Positions 47,201 to 57,880 of a stretch of DNA of 64,000 bases are shown here, in pieces. How positions within the stretch are numbered: the stretch's first letter is position 1; each line of letters starts with the position of its first letter. The translations under genes and the position numbers were made by a program. Under the pieces are notes generated by a model that worked only from the letters and a program-made list of their open reading frames with translations, was not told where the DNA came from and made no database searches. This stretch comes from Maylandia zebra. Lineage: Eukaryota; Chordata; Actinopteri; Cichliformes; Cichlidae. The DNA lies in contig NC_135185.1 in assembly GCF_041146795.1 (NCBI RefSeq), positions 5,199,029-5,263,028 on the forward strand, given 5' to 3'.

Positions 47201-50200
47201 CACGAGCATCTCCCTTCAGATGCAGTTAAAAACCTATTGAAACTATTCTGTTAGTCAGAATTATCCCAGGTTTTATGTTTCTAGCAGGCAAGCTCCTGAG
47301 TTGATCTGAAATAACCATGTGTTTCAGCCACTGAGTCGCATTGCTTCGCTGTAAAAGCCTGAAAGAAGAGAGAAGTTAACAGACCAATCAGCCTTGCTCG
47401 CCCACACAGCGTGTACAGCCTTGTTTTTGTTCTGTATGTAACCATGGCAATTGCTCAGGCAGGTACGGTGACCTGCACTTTAGAGAAGAGGGGGCTGATT
47501 GCTCCACTGCTGCGTCACTCATTCAGCTGTTGCTATCTAGTTATGGTGAAATTATAAAGGTAGTGGAGTGACCCTCAACCCCACTAATGCTAATACGCGT
47601 CGTTATTTTGAACAGACTGAGGCTGAGCACAGCTTTAAATGTGATCTCGCTTATTTACCTCTCGTAGAGGAATTATTTTCCTCCTCCACAACACTGAATG
47701 GTTTTAACATGTTGGTTGGTAGGTGGTAGTTAATTGTTCTTTCACAAAAAACCTTTTGTGTTTTTGACAAACACACAGACAACAATAGCCAAGTCAAGTG
47801 CAATTAAATTCTAGTTACAGGCATATGACAGAGTAACAGAGTAATTAGACTTTAAAGTCTTAACTGGCGTGTACACCAAACTAGAGGCTCTTGACCTTCT
47901 TAGTTCTGTTGGTGTCCTTTGGGTCTGTAGGATAGTCTGTCCAAGAAGTTTCTCCTTTAGTTTTGTCAGTGTCTTTTCAAATGTTTTCCGTTCATCTGGA
48001 TTTCCTCTCCTCCTCTCCTGAACTCTCCCAGCTTTTCCCATTTGTGAGTCCCTCTGTTTCCCTGTCTTTACCTCCCTCCAGTGAACAGCTACGGTGACGA
48101 CGACGACGATGCCTCCAGCTCGTCAGACAGCGAAGATGAGATCCTGAGGCAGTTTGAGATGTCCGTGTCTCGTTCACAGAATTTTCGCACCGCAGCAGCA
48201 AACATCGGTGAGCAGCAGCCCCAGCAGACTCACCTGTCACTGGGTCGACGACACAAATTTACCCGACTATCAGACCAGGAGGAGGGCAGCACTGAGCCAT
48301 CAGACTGTGAAGGTACTCATCCAGATACTGATTTGGGAATAATGATAGATAAAGACTTAGCCAGCAGTAGTCATCTACTAATCTGTCCTGATGAATCCAA
48401 AAAGCCTCAAATACTGTTTTTCCTGGAGATTAGAGGCTGTAAAGAGCTCAGGGAGAGAGCGTGGAAAGATGGAGGCATATGACACTTTGTGCTTGTTGGT
48501 TTGTTTGTTTATTTTAAGAAAAGCCCGAGGATAAGGAAGAATTAGAACGTTGCAAACAAACCAGCTCTCTTTTTTTTTTTACACTATTTTGTTTACTCTA
48601 TTTGTGGTTTTTGTAGATTTGTTTGCCAGTGGATCAAATGATCAAAATCACTCATTATCATTATCTCATTCACACCCCGCTCAGCTGCTACATAACTTAC
48701 TGCACGAACAGCACCCTTATTTGCTTTTTTACAGCAATCACAGACAAATATTTAGAAAAATCCTGAACTTACTCTTCATTATAACATGAGCAGCAGGTGG
48801 TTGGTGGGGGTGGTGACATGGTTTGGTCAGGGTCACTCTGTTTCAGCTTCTGTTATATATTTCCACCTTTATAAACAACATACACACACACACACACACA
48901 GAATGATGACTTACCTCAGCTTGCTGCTATGGTGAACTCTCTATGCAGCCATTGATATAACAGTCAGGCCGACCTTAATGACAGAGAATTGGAGATAATT
49001 GCTATTGATTGGTCTGAGGTACGGCTTGTTCTCCGTGTGTTCCTGCGTTAGGAAAAGGCCAAGGGTTGTCAAATTGCACAATATCCCTCCTGTTAACACA
49101 CTGCTGTGCTAAACAAGGTTAGAAAACTGCATTTAGAGCTTTAAGACTAAATTAGATGGTATACTAGAGGAGATATTCATGTCCACCTAGGTCTAATTTC
49201 AGTAATTTGTGTTGATGTAGGTGGCAGCTATGTTTACATGTTCACCTCGTTCTGTTAGGAAGAGTTTCACTGCTGGATTACTGCACAGAGAGCACATATA
49301 TTAGGTGAGGATACATACTGTTACACATACATTTTACATTCATGATGCAAGTATAAGTTTCTTAATCAAGCTGAAACATTTGAAGCACCGACTCACAGTT
49401 TTCCAGTAATTGTACGTGCACACCTGATGTGCAAAAATTTCCATTGCATTTTGCCGTAACATTTCTGAGCAGGGTTTTAAGGTTCTTTTGAGAAAAGTCA
49501 GTCTTTCTTGGTCAGCGCTCTCTCGATCCATGATGATGTAAAACTTATTTCAAAGGGAACATTGATGCTACTAGTTTACAAGTAGTTTCGCCTCATCTGA
49601 GGGTCCCAATTTGCATTTTCTTCTAGACTCTGGCAAAGTGGTCACACATCTAAATAACTTGTACTTATGTATAGTTGATGATCTTGGAATCGGCAGTTGT
49701 TCTAAATAGGCTGTAAAAGACCATATTTCCCATTGTTCTGAATATTGGTCATACAATGAATGCTGTCAAACAAACCACCAGTTGTAGTCAATCATTTAAA
49801 GGACATCGTAGAACCTTCAGCACTACTAAACCACTAAAGGATTTAGGAGAATGTATGTATATATTTGAGTCTGTATGTGTAATTTTGGCCATGTGTGGGT
49901 TCGAGAAAATCCCAAATAAATTCTAACTTGTGCATGCAGTTCTTGCTTTTTGAAATAATTAAAGCTGTGTCGTGCAATCATTTTAACCTGGAAAAAGAAC
50001 AGTTCAACAAAATAATTAAAAGCTATAAATGACCATGACATACATACATTCTACACATTCAAATAATCTAAAAATTATTAGTAACTGCTTGTACATCTTC
50101 AATGCTGTGAGTGCACAATAATAACTGCTGTTACTTTTTTGTTACTTTTTTTTGTTACTTGTCCCATTAGGAATTTTGCACTTTTAAAAGTGAGTGAGAT

Positions 50201-52481
50201 AAAAGTAGGACGATGGAAAGTTCCATCTCCAGTGTAAATATAAAGTATCCTTTCACCACCAGTTTAAAAACAAGTGCTCTTGTTCCTGCAGAAACGGCAG
50301 CTCAAAGCCAACAGGGTTTCCAGGATCCGCTCTCTGCGGTGGTAGAAGCAAAAGAAAGGGCATCCATGCTCTCTTTGGACAGACCTGCAGGAGACCACCC
50401 ACTGGCCTCCAGTGACTGTCCCACCGTGAGTATGGACCAGCAATCTACGGAAGCAGTGGATCATGACAAGAATGAGGTCACAGAAAGCCCCTCCGCCTGG
50501 ACCCCAGAGGTACTACAATCAGACATTAACCATTTCTAGTCATTGGTGTGTTTGATAACACTGGACCTTGTAAAACTGGAGACAAGCATTAACTTTACAC
50601 TGTCTTACATCTATTTAAATGAGAAAAGAAGCATTTATTGGATAAACACATCAGAGAATTTTCTTAATTTCAATCAATCAATACTGCAATACAGTACTGT
50701 GCAAAAGTCTTGAGCCGCACCTCATGTCTAGGAAAATGGGAAACAAATGCAGTTTTTTATTAACATCAATGACCAGAAAGTTAAAAGTAAATAAATGAAT
50801 AAATAAATAAATAAAGTGGTGCATGGATTACTTAACGGGGTCATTGAGCCCCTGCTGTTCCCATCATGCTTGGCAGAGGTATCATCGTCACTCAGTTGTG
50901 AGAGGATTACCACTCTGCTGTGGTAAGCCGCTCAGGTTCACGTTGGAAGAAACAAACCAACCACAGCTCTCTGAGATTTCACATAAATTGCTGATACATT
51001 CTTTGCTTATTTATTTGTGAATAATGGTGTCGTACAATCCAAAGCAAGACTGTAGATCCATTGATTCAATATCATCCTCCAAGGAGGTGAATGACCACCT
51101 CCTAGATCTGTAATCGGACACCTTTTACCTGCAAGACAAAATCACAGGCGGCCATACTGCCGTGTTCCCAATACCTTCGAATTTGGGAGTGATGTCACTC
51201 CTGAGTTAGCACGTTCCTGAAAAACGAGGAAAAACAGGATTTGTTTTGGTTCTTATCAAGATAGAGCTATTCAAGTATTGCTAGCATCCCGAGTTATGAC
51301 TAATTCAGGAATTTACCAGTTATTGTCAGGCTCTTTTTCACTCCTACCTCTGTGGTGGGAAGCCTGCTCTTCACTCCTATGACCTCTCCAAGCTCCAGAG
51401 CTTCTGATCGCAGTCACTAGGAGCAACAACAGCAGAGCATGTTAGCTCAGGGTGCTAACGCAGCTAACAAAGAGAAGTTCGCTGTGTGTCTGGGCCAGCT
51501 GAAGTGGAACACAACGCTTGCTTGCTGGGATCTAGCACATGGAGTATCACTCTGATCAATGACTGATCCACGATCTAGTAAACCTCCCTGGTACATCATA
51601 GTTTTTCATAACACATGGTTAAGAGTTTGGGCTTTCATTTATTTTATGATGATCTTCTTGATGGTTTTGTTCCTGCATTTACTACATACACCAAGGTCTT
51701 GCATGCTAACTACCAACTTTTATTATTGAGCTGACACCATTATTGCACATAATCACACCTTTGCACATGGTGAGGAAATGTAAGGATCCTGCTACATGTG
51801 CTCATTCTTCTCTTTGGTCACTTGTTCAGCTACGTTGCAGAAGAAAGACACACGCTTCTCTCTCTGTCTGCCACACATACACATGCTTCTTCTTTTAGTC
51901 TCAGTCCTCAGTGAGATCTTTGTACTAATTACTTTAGTAAATCACCTGTCTTTAATGCATATGCTGCCGTAATCAGTGTTGTATAGGAGTGAATGTTGCC
52001 AACCTCTGCTTATGCAGAACAGTCAAATCCTTCAACCTCAGTGACTATTGAGATATAACATTGATTGTAATTATTATTTTAGTTATTAACCACTTTCTAA
52101 TCAATACTGTATTTTATAAGACTGATTATACTAATAGCTCATCTTGATTTCTCATTGATTTTGAGGATTTTAGTTATTTAATTTATGTCCCCAAGTTAAT
52201 GGTTAATCATTTGAGAGGCTAATTGTTTTATCAGTCACTAACATTAATGTTGGTGCTGTCACAGTTATAATCGTGTTAGGTAATATCTGCTACATTGTCT
52301 GCATATGTATGTGTGTGCGTGTGTAAAAAAAGCATGCATGCATATGCAAATATTCCTGCTCTGTGTGGTATTTGTGTATTTTGTATATATGTGTATATCG
52401 TTTGTGTGTTTGTAGAATTCACAACCTCTTAGTGACCGAATCACACTTTGAAATTGGGCGCAATCTGTGCTGTAAACACCT

Positions 52482-52546
<65 letters not shown>

Positions 52547-55500
52547 GGTGATACTGAAATCTAGAAACGCTTCATAAATAACAAATGAGGTTGGATCAGA
52601 GGGGCTGCAGAGCTACAGAAACCCAGGAGAGCCTTTTTTTGTTAGCAGTTTATTTATAGAGTTATATAACAGCCCCGCTCGTGGTTAAAGATACAGCAAA
52701 TATTACAGCTGCTAATAATACCACCCTTTCTGCTATGTTTACTGCCGTTATACCTGTTTCATACTACCTTCATGTTTCAGGTTTGTCTGGAACCCACAGA
52801 CACAACCATAAAACTTTTTAAATCTGTAAAACCACATCATGCATCAGTAATAGATTAATCTATTATCACGTAACCAAGATAACCATCATCACCCACCAGT
52901 CAACTCTGATTAGAAGTATTTATGGAATATGGTTGTTACACGGCAGCGTGTGAAGCCCACATAAGCAAAAAAGCATCTATAAAACACTTGATGGCAAAAT
53001 ACAAGAATGTATAAAGGAACATTTTTTAATGTAGCCCAGTGCTATTTTTTTTAAACGTTCACTTGTAGAAGAAACTATCAGTGACAATTACACACCTTTA
53101 CTTCAGTGTGTGGACACCAACAGCTACACTTTGTTTAAACCTGAAACCATGGCTTGTGCAAGTCCAGTGATGAGCAACCTGTATATTTAATGGGAACCTT
53201 TCCTATTAAACTATTAAGCATTAAATTGGCATTTGTAAAACTGAAACTGCTCTCCTTTTAAGCTGACTTTCTCCTGATTGGCTGCCCCTCTCAAATAAAT
53301 TTGAAATATAGACTATATGGATGGGGGGCTGCTGTTCTTAAGAGCAGGGTGCTATGACCAAATTACTTACTGTATATTGGCTCTCAGTGCCATCATAAAA
53401 AAAACAAGGACATGTAGAGATATAAGCATTTAGAGCAGTCTGAATCTTGTGGTTTTTTTTATTTTGGCCGTCTTTTAGGTCGATAGCAATCAATAAGATT
53501 TAAATATGTGGTATTCTGAAGTTCACAGACATTGCTTGTGATAGTTTTTTTAAACTGTTACTTAGGATTATTAAAGATGTCTCTGATTTTATTTTTATCT
53601 CAACTAAATAAAAAATAAAAAATATGTTAAAAACAACAGCTAGTGAACAATTAGTAGGAACAGGTGGTGTAAAACTTAATTCTCATATTTTAGTAAACAA
53701 AATAACAGAAATTATTTTTTCGTGGAGATCGCTTTGTAAGGTAATAATTCTTCATTTAACTTGGGCCACTAATGATAAAGGTCTGTGATGTTTAAATTGA
53801 AAGTTATGCTTTTACTGTTTGCACATTTATACTGATGCCACCCCACTGCTACATTGGTCACATGAGCTACTACTTCCTGTTACTAGCAGCAGTAAACGTT
53901 AATGCTTTTTTTCAGGTGGAGGTCCATTCTTATGTTTTTATCTTTTATGTGTGCATCTCCTGACCTGCACATCCAGTAGACCTCGGCAGCCCTCTGATTA
54001 TCTTATCTCCCCAGTGGTTGCCATGTCGACAGCAACACTCGGCCCGCTCGGTCAACACTTGACACAATCGATGTTGTGTTTGCTGACTGCACGGGAGCAT
54101 TTAACTGCAGGGGTTGGGGAGATGCAGGAGGGGGCTTATGTATGCTTCAGGATCGCATTTCTGCTCACTTTGTCTCTCTGGACATTTAAAAGAAAGTGAT
54201 TATTATGACTGACAGGTGAATAAAAAGCCAGAAAATCCCTTGAAATAAGAAGGTGACAATCAAATTTTTTTGTGCTAACATACTTTTGCTTACTTAAGTC
54301 ATAAACTGGTTACCACTAGAATCCACTGACTGCAGCTGTCCTCCTTAGCAAAAGGTTAAACTACAGGTTGGTGTATTGTGTTTGTGATGATTTCTCTCCT
54401 TACTTTGCCAGGAAGAGCCACCTCCTCTTGGCGAAGTCTCGTCTCAGCCAGGCTGTTCTTCCCCTCGAACTCCTATCTCCAAGTGTGGAGATCTGGTCCT
54501 CTCCCTGGAGTACCGTCCTGCCGCAGAAAAACTGCTGGTCACTGTGATTGCGGCCCGAGATATCCCCGACAAGGCTCGAAGTGGGATGAGCGCCTGGCAG
54601 GTGCATGTGGTCCTGCTGCCCTCCAAGAAACAGCGACACAAGACCTCCGTGCAGAAAGGCTCACTCCCGCACTTCAACGAGACGTTTCGCTTCTCGCGCC
54701 TGGAGCCATCCGACCTGCAGAAGTCAGCTATCAGGTTCAGGCTGTATGCGCTGGGTAGCAGGATATCACGTGAGCGAATGATGGGGGAGAAAGTGCTGCG
54801 TTTACGAGGACTTAACCCAGACGGGGGGACGATGGAAACGACACTAGTCCTGGAGCCTAGAAGTAACCTGAAGGTAAGTAGGAAAAATGCCGTCAAGTTT
54901 TGGGTGTAACTGAATTTAAAAAGGATTTTGGGAGGTTTCTGTTCAGCGTATCTGTAGCCACCACACTTGTTTTTATTCCTCAGAGTGTGGACTCCCAGCT
55001 CAGCCTGTCTGCCGTCTCTCAGAGCGACAGCGCCTCATCAACCCAGTCTCTGACCCACGGTGGCGTCCCTGAACTGCTGGTGGGTCTCTCCTACAATGCC
55101 ACAACGGGACGCATGTCTGTGGAGCTCATCAAGGGCAGCCACTTCAGAAACCTTGCCATGAACAGGCCACCAGGTCTGCAGGGAGCCTCTCTCACACATA
55201 CACACAAACAATCGAATTATATACATTTGGTACACGTGTTCACTGTATACATGCAAAAACATCCAGCCAAACTGAAATGGCATTCATAACAATCTCTTCT
55301 CTTCTTCATCACTTCTCCTCTTCCCTCCTCCCCATTGGTCCAGACACCTATGGACGACTGACTCTGCTGAATTCAGTTGGTCAAGAGATCTGTCGGACTA
55401 AGACGACAGTACGCCGTGGTCAGCCCAACCCCGTGTACAAGGAGACATTTATCTTCCAGGTTGCTCTGTTCCAGCTGTCAGATGTCACTCTCCTGATCTC

Positions 55501-55657
55501 TATCTACAACCGCCGCAGCATGAAGCGCAAGGAGATGGTGGGTTGGATCGCTCTGGGCCAGAACAGCAGCGGCGATGAAGAGCAGCTTCACTGGCAGGAC
55601 ATGAGGGAGGGTCGAGGACAGCAGGTCTGCCGCTGGCACGTCCTGCTAGAGGCATAA
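21346..55657 (+). CDS. syt16: synaptotagmin-16 (calcium-independent C2 protein)
   Basis: Seven coding exons join in frame to 533 residues: 21346-21358, 43217-43390, 48082-48312, 50292-50509, 54412-54873, 54984-55173, 55344-55657. The order is a short lumenal or extracellular N-terminus, one membrane span (about residues 10-30), a Cys/basic juxtamembrane stretch, an acidic Ser-rich linker ([15 protein letters not shown]), C2A (about 238-360) and C2B (about 392-530) ending in the WHxL motif WHVL. The C2 loops lack the aspartates that bind calcium in classical synaptotagmins (for example SAWQVHVV in place of SDPYVKV), as is known for SYT14/16. The likely role is calcium-independent vesicle or membrane trafficking. 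Synteny with snapc1 favours SYT16 over SYT14. No damage is visible. Longer 5' isoforms cannot be excluded. Confidence 0.93.
21359..25195. other. syt16 intron 1, first part, nothing recognised
   Basis: AT-rich intron sequence. It contains a G14 run at 24416-24429. Frames near 22895-23224 and 24524-24856 lack family resemblance. Confidence 0.45.
25200..25480 (+). repeat. high-copy fish interspersed repeat, unclassified
   Basis: The core CCTCCCTGAGCCTGGTTCTG, then GGAGGTTTCTTCCTGTTAGA and GTGCTTGCTCCTAGGGGGTC, is one of the most frequent repeats in fish genomes. The copy lacks the usual ATATAAATAAA-rich tail. It is probably SINE- or LINE-tail-derived. Confidence 0.55.
25500..29260. other. syt16 intron 1, nothing recognised
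   Basis: No coding or RNA gene pattern. A 134-codon minus-strand frame at 26427-26831 overlaps a GC-balanced patch that may be an old repeat. Confidence 0.4.
29266..29307 (+). repeat. (TG)n microsatellite
   Basis: About 21 uninterrupted TG units. Confidence 0.95.
30561..31697. mobile_element. hAT-type non-autonomous transposon, 1137 bp
   Basis: The ends are TAGGGCTGCTC and GAGCAGCCCTA, exact inverted repeats of 11 bases, with looser pairing beyond. It is flanked on both sides by the 8-base duplication GTTTGGTT (30553-30560 and 31698-31705). An 8-base duplication and this terminus are the hAT hallmarks. No transposase is encoded. It interrupts a Penelope-like element and itself carries a nested element at 30887-31611. 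Confidence 0.9.
30887..31611. mobile_element. piggyBac-like non-autonomous element nested in the hAT
   Basis: The left end is TTAA followed by CCCTTTAAAG. The right end is CTTAAAGGG followed by TTAC, one base off TTAA. Short CCCTTTAA inverted ends and a TTAA target are typical of piggyBac-type elements. The interior has no recognised transposase; a 154-codon minus-strand frame at 30901-31365 shows no family pattern. Confidence 0.55.
32432..32702. mobile_element. MITE with ~27-50 bp inverted repeats
   Basis: GATGTGATCAGCGCTATTTT at 32432 onward is matched inverted by AAAATTGTGCTGATCGCATC ending at 32702. About 23 of 27 bases pair, with weaker pairing inward. The 270-base element codes nothing. 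Target duplication is not clear. Confidence 0.65.
34206..34279 (+). repeat. (TC)n-(CA)n compound microsatellite
   Basis: A (TC)n tract to about 34241 is followed by (CA)n with one CG interruption. It is internal to the composite repeat. Confidence 0.95.
35236..35274 (+). repeat. (CA)n microsatellite
   Basis: About 19 CA units at the place matching the compound microsatellite one kilobase upstream, in the second copy of the composite block. Confidence 0.95.
37836..38234. other. unique-looking intron sequence
   Basis: About 400 bases between the composite repeat and the Tc1 element. Nothing recognised. Confidence 0.4.
38237..39841 (-). mobile_element. full-length Tc1-type transposon, 1605 bp
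   Basis: The ends are CAGTGGAGCAAAAAAGTATT and the matching inverted AATACTTTTTTGCCCCACTG, flanked by TA at 38235-38236 and 39842-39843. The inverted repeats run for about 150 bases or more and stay highly similar, which implies a recent insertion. The transposase lies on the minus strand. This is a familiar fish Tc1 family. Confidence 0.95.
38453..39476 (-). pseudogene. Tc1 transposase with one frameshift
   Basis: The start ATG is at 39476 ([20 protein letters not shown]). The paired helix-turn-helix DNA-binding region continues to QLGVKK, where a run of seven A residues on the coding strand (39370-39376) shifts the frame by one. The downstream frame, 302 codons from 39361, is otherwise intact. 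It carries the DD34/35E catalytic signature: Asp in MWSDETK, Asp in HDNDPKHTA, Glu in [11 protein letters not shown]. The single slip in a homopolymer could be a real mutation or a sequencing error. Confidence 0.93.
39845..40800. other. syt16 intron 1, nothing recognised
   Basis: AT-rich, without coding pattern or clear repeat ends. Confidence 0.4.
40890..41760 (-). pseudogene. old Tc1/mariner transposase relic
   Basis: On the minus strand, near 41150-41215, the decayed text matches MDWPPQSPDLNIIEAVWD, the region of the third catalytic residue. Near 40920-40963 [17 protein letters not shown] matches the C-terminus. Many stops and shifts are present. A 155-base TTAA-flanked MITE sits between these two parts. 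It is clearly older than the full-length Tc1 copy one kilobase upstream and from a different subfamily. Confidence 0.6.
40968..41122. mobile_element. piggyBac-like MITE, 155 bp
   Basis: CCCTCTCGAGGC and GCCTGAGAGGG are inverted termini, flanked by TTAA on both sides (40964-40967 and 41123-41126). TTAA targets and CCC-starting ends indicate a piggyBac-type mobiliser. It interrupts the Tc1/mariner relic, so it is the younger of the two. Confidence 0.8.
41770..42226. other. syt16 intron 1, nothing recognised
   Basis: AT-rich intron sequence. Confidence 0.4.
42227..42274. repeat. near-perfect 48-base hairpin
   Basis: CAGTCCTGATCACGCACAAC and its neighbours pair with the inverted arm ending GTGATCAGGACTG, 21 of 22 positions, around a 4-base TATG loop. 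On one strand the only mismatch becomes a G-U pair. It lies in syt16 intron 1. The loop is short for a typical microRNA precursor; a fold-back element remnant is as likely. Confidence 0.85.
42275..43216. other. end of syt16 intron 1
   Basis: AT-rich and then TG-rich sequence (43070-43170) leading to the polypyrimidine tract and acceptor at 43216. Confidence 0.4.
43217..43390 (+). CDS. syt16: syt16 exon 2, membrane span
   Basis: It codes [20 protein letters not shown] and the following [11 protein letters not shown], a single membrane helix with a basic, Cys-containing cytosolic flank. It ends with a basic stretch ([10 protein letters not shown]). The acceptor is CTGCCAG and the donor GTGAGT. 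Confidence 0.93.
43391..44570. other. syt16 intron 2, first part, nothing recognised
   Basis: No coding or repeat structure was identified in this stretch. Confidence 0.4.
44575..44690 (+). repeat. LINE 3'-tail-like repeat
   Basis: The order GCCCTGCAACAGATTGGTGA, CCTGTCCATGCAAGG, then GGCTGGGATAAATTCCAGCC and AGCAACCC matches the very common fish repeat whose consensus reads GGCGACCTGTCCAGGGTG and GCTGGGATAGGCTCCAGC. It is usually the 3' end of an L2-type LINE or a SINE sharing that tail. Confidence 0.55.
44691..46000. other. syt16 intron 2, nothing recognised
   Basis: AT-rich, with a poly-T tract near 45712-45727. Confidence 0.4.
46015..46105 (+). repeat. Penelope-like or related fish repeat with hammerhead-like hairpin
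   Basis: CGAAGAAGTTACCTGGATGA followed by ATGACGAAACGTCTCTCC and CGTCCAGATGAACAGAATCA is a common fish repeat related to the one at 8010-8100. GTTAC and ATGAC flank the CTGGATGA loop and can partly pair. GAAACGTC follows directly, as in the other copy. Confidence 0.4.
46106..48081. other. syt16 intron 2, last part, nothing recognised
   Basis: AT-rich with A-rich simple sequence near 46140-46330. It ends in the acceptor for exon 3. Confidence 0.4.
48082..48312 (+). CDS. syt16: syt16 exon 3, acidic Ser-rich linker
   Basis: It codes [20 protein letters not shown] and the Gln-rich, basic stretch that follows, ending at SDCE. The region is probably disordered and is a likely phosphorylation target. 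The donor is GTACTC, weaker than consensus. Confidence 0.85.
48313..50291. other. syt16 intron 3, nothing recognised
   Basis: Includes a short (CA)n at about 48882-48901. No coding pattern. Confidence 0.4.
50292..50509 (+). CDS. syt16: syt16 exon 4, linker
   Basis: Low-complexity polar linker coding [14 protein letters not shown] through SAWTPE. The acceptor is TTCCTGCAG and the donor GTACTA. Phase 1 in and phase 0 out agree with its neighbours. Confidence 0.85.
50692..51040. mobile_element. Tc1/mariner-type fragment or MITE
   Basis: CAGTACTGTGCAAAAGTCTT at 50692 matches the terminus of a common fish Tc1/mariner family (consensus CAGTGCTGTGCAAAAGTCTT) and is preceded by TA. The opposite end and transposase are not recognisable. 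Confidence 0.45.
51041..52480. other. syt16 intron 4, nothing recognised
   Basis: No coding or repeat structure was identified. Confidence 0.4.
52484..52545 (+). repeat. (CA)n microsatellite
   Basis: About 30 uninterrupted CA units in syt16 intron 4. Confidence 0.95.
52546..54411. other. syt16 intron 4, last part, nothing recognised
   Basis: A GC-richer patch near 53950-54200 has no splice-bounded coding pattern. Confidence 0.4.
54412..54873 (+). CDS. syt16: syt16 exon 5, C2A domain
   Basis: It codes the whole C2A domain: [20 protein letters not shown], then AARDIP, then [20 protein letters not shown] and [10 protein letters not shown]. Loop aspartates needed for calcium are replaced. Confidence 0.93.
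54984..55173 (+). CDS. syt16: syt16 exon 6, start of C2B
   Basis: It codes a Ser-rich spacer and the first C2B strands, [20 protein letters not shown] and [16 protein letters not shown]. The donor is GTCTGC, less usual than GTAAGT. It leaves one base that completes Asp with the next exon. Confidence 0.92.
55344..55657 (+). CDS. syt16: syt16 exon 7, end of C2B and stop
   Basis: It codes [20 protein letters not shown] through [20 protein letters not shown] and ends CRWHVLLEA with a TAA stop at 55655-55657. The polybasic [10 protein letters not shown] segment is kept. Confidence 0.94.
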
Positions 55658-56740
55658 AATAACTGTCGGGCAGGACTTTACTTTCTTCTGTGGTTTTTCT
55701 TATATTTTTTTATTCTGTAGTTAGACAGATTTAGAGCTTTTGGAAAAGAAAAGGAAAGCCTTGATTTAGAGAGTGGATTATTATGGTTAAGATTTCAGGC
55801 CTCAGTGATTCACAGAATCTCCCCAATTTTTACATCCAGCACAGATGGTTAGTTTGTGTCAGCATGCAGGACAAAGTCATCGGTCCTCAGGCTGTAATCG
55901 GTTTAAAATACAAGCTTTCAATTCATGTTTCAGGAAAGAAAAAATATTTAAAGACTTTAGGCTATAAAAAGACATTGAAGGCATTAAATTTACTCCTGAA
56001 TTGGCAGAATGAAGTCAAATATTTTTGTCTTGTTATCTCTCACACTTCACTGCAGGACATTTGTCCTCTGTAAACTAAACTGCAGGGAAGAAATTGGGAG
56101 ATTCGACATTCTGGAAATATTAGTGGCACATCCTGTCAGAAGTGTCACAGATTTGCATTTTTGTTATGGGTCGAGAATGATCAACGTTATATGAGGAAGT
56201 TCATTTAGGTCACAAAAACTAGCAAAATTATTCAGTAAGTGTTCAGTGAGCTCTGCAGTACATCAGACATCTTTTCATTAAGATCTTATGATGTAACATC
56301 ATTTATATCAGAGCACAAGCACATGGCTGCCCATCAGTTTAACCAATTGTATACTCACTGGTTAAATCCCACTGCTAGCCTGAATGGAGTGATTTAAAAG
56401 CATAGAGACTTGTGAGAAATACATTCAAGTGATATGTTACTGCAATTTACATCTTTCCACTGAGCTTAGAGAGCTTGGTTAGCTGGTAAAATGCAAATAT
56501 CTGTAACTGTAAACACAAAAAAATGAAACTATTTCTAAATAGATAAATTTATATATAAATATATGATAGCTTCTCTCACAAAAATTAAAATGTTATTATT
56601 TTCAAATTGGATGACGTCAGTTACCTGTGTCTATACTTCATTGGCATCTGTTAATTAGGGGGTCTTTGTTTTGTTTTGTTTCTTTAAACAGCCTCCAAAG
56701 TTTTCTACACCGTCTCAGTGGATTAAAATCAGACTTTTTA
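55658..56740. other. syt16 3' UTR and downstream
   Basis: Probably contains the syt16 3' UTR. No AATAAA could be assigned with confidence. Confidence 0.35.
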
Positions 56741-56743
56741 ATA

Positions 56744-57025
56744 AGGCTGGGCGATCGGACGAATATATCGACTATTGACGATATAGTTGTTGTGATTTGG
56801 CACATCTCAAATAAATAAATAAATAAATAATCCAAAAAGTAGCTGTAGTAATACTGAAACAAACAAGAAGAGACGGTAAAATATTCCCTCCAAACAAAAC
56901 GTATAAATTCTAAATGTGCAAATCAGTCCGTGCATGATTACTTTGTTCCGCGCCTGCGTGAGTATATGGTCTATCGTTGGATCGTCAGATTGTCGGTTGG
57001 AAAATTTTTACATATCGCCCAACCT
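56744..57025. mobile_element. hAT-like MITE, ~282 bp
   Basis: AGGCTGGGCGAT at the left is matched by ATCGCCCAACCT at the right, imperfect inverted termini of a frequent fish hAT MITE family. ATCG-rich sub-terminal repeats (ATATCGACTATTGACGATAT) follow. No clear 8-base duplication remains. Confidence 0.55.
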
Positions 57026-57419
57026 GACATTTTAACTAAAAAATAAATTCTATTTATTTTAACTTTATCAGAAAGTTGACCAAAAAATGTCCTGAAACTG
57101 ACAAAAAGCAGATTTGTTGGGAAAAGCTGGTGGTAATTTGTGGATTCAAGGGTGCTGCTGGAGAGCTAATCCCACAGAAACCAAACTGATGTGGTTTTCT
57201 TAGAGTTTAAGTGACAAACGACAAAAAAGTAGCTAATCTGACTCATTTGGATTCCTGTTTAGCAGGTCAAAAATCAACTTTTGTGCTTAGTCAGGGTATT
57301 GTTTACTCCAATAACTCCAAATGATCGACAATACTAAATCCAATACAGTAACCCTTACTACCTGTAGGCAAATTGTTATGTAATCTGTAACAAAAAGATA
57401 CAAATTTAATTAAGTCATC

Positions 57420-57880
57420 ACACAGAAATTTAATGATTCAAATAAAAAAGGGTTTCATTCAAATTGGTGGTTCTTAAAATTAGATATTAAAACCTCTAAA
57501 GAATGTCAATTTACATATTAAATCATCTTTTCTGTAACAACAATTAAGCCAAAATGCAGAAGTACTTTGTGAAAAAATACACCCTTGCTGCTTTTGTAGG
57601 AATTAAGAGGGAAAGTAGCAGTTAGGTGCTGCTGGTCAAACGCACAATAGTAAGTGTGAACATCAATATTAAAACAGAAGAACATGCCAGTATGGTTTAT
57701 CTTTGCCAAGCTGCATTAAACCAGAAGGCTCCTGGAACAATGTATTTGAGACTGATGAGACCAAAGTAGAGATGTTTGTTTATGATGAGGACGATCACGT
57801 TTTGGTGACAACCGAACAGCCGCTCAGCACAAACAAGCACGGTGGTGGCGAGGTGGTGATTTGGTAGATACCAAAGTATT
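57420..57880 (+). pseudogene. Tc1/mariner transposase relic
   Basis: Near 57725-57870 the plus strand reads GSWNNVFETDETKVEMFVYD followed by HGGGEVVI. The Asp in TDETK and the HGGG motif are the first catalytic region of Tc1/mariner transposases. The rest is too decayed to read. Confidence 0.55.
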
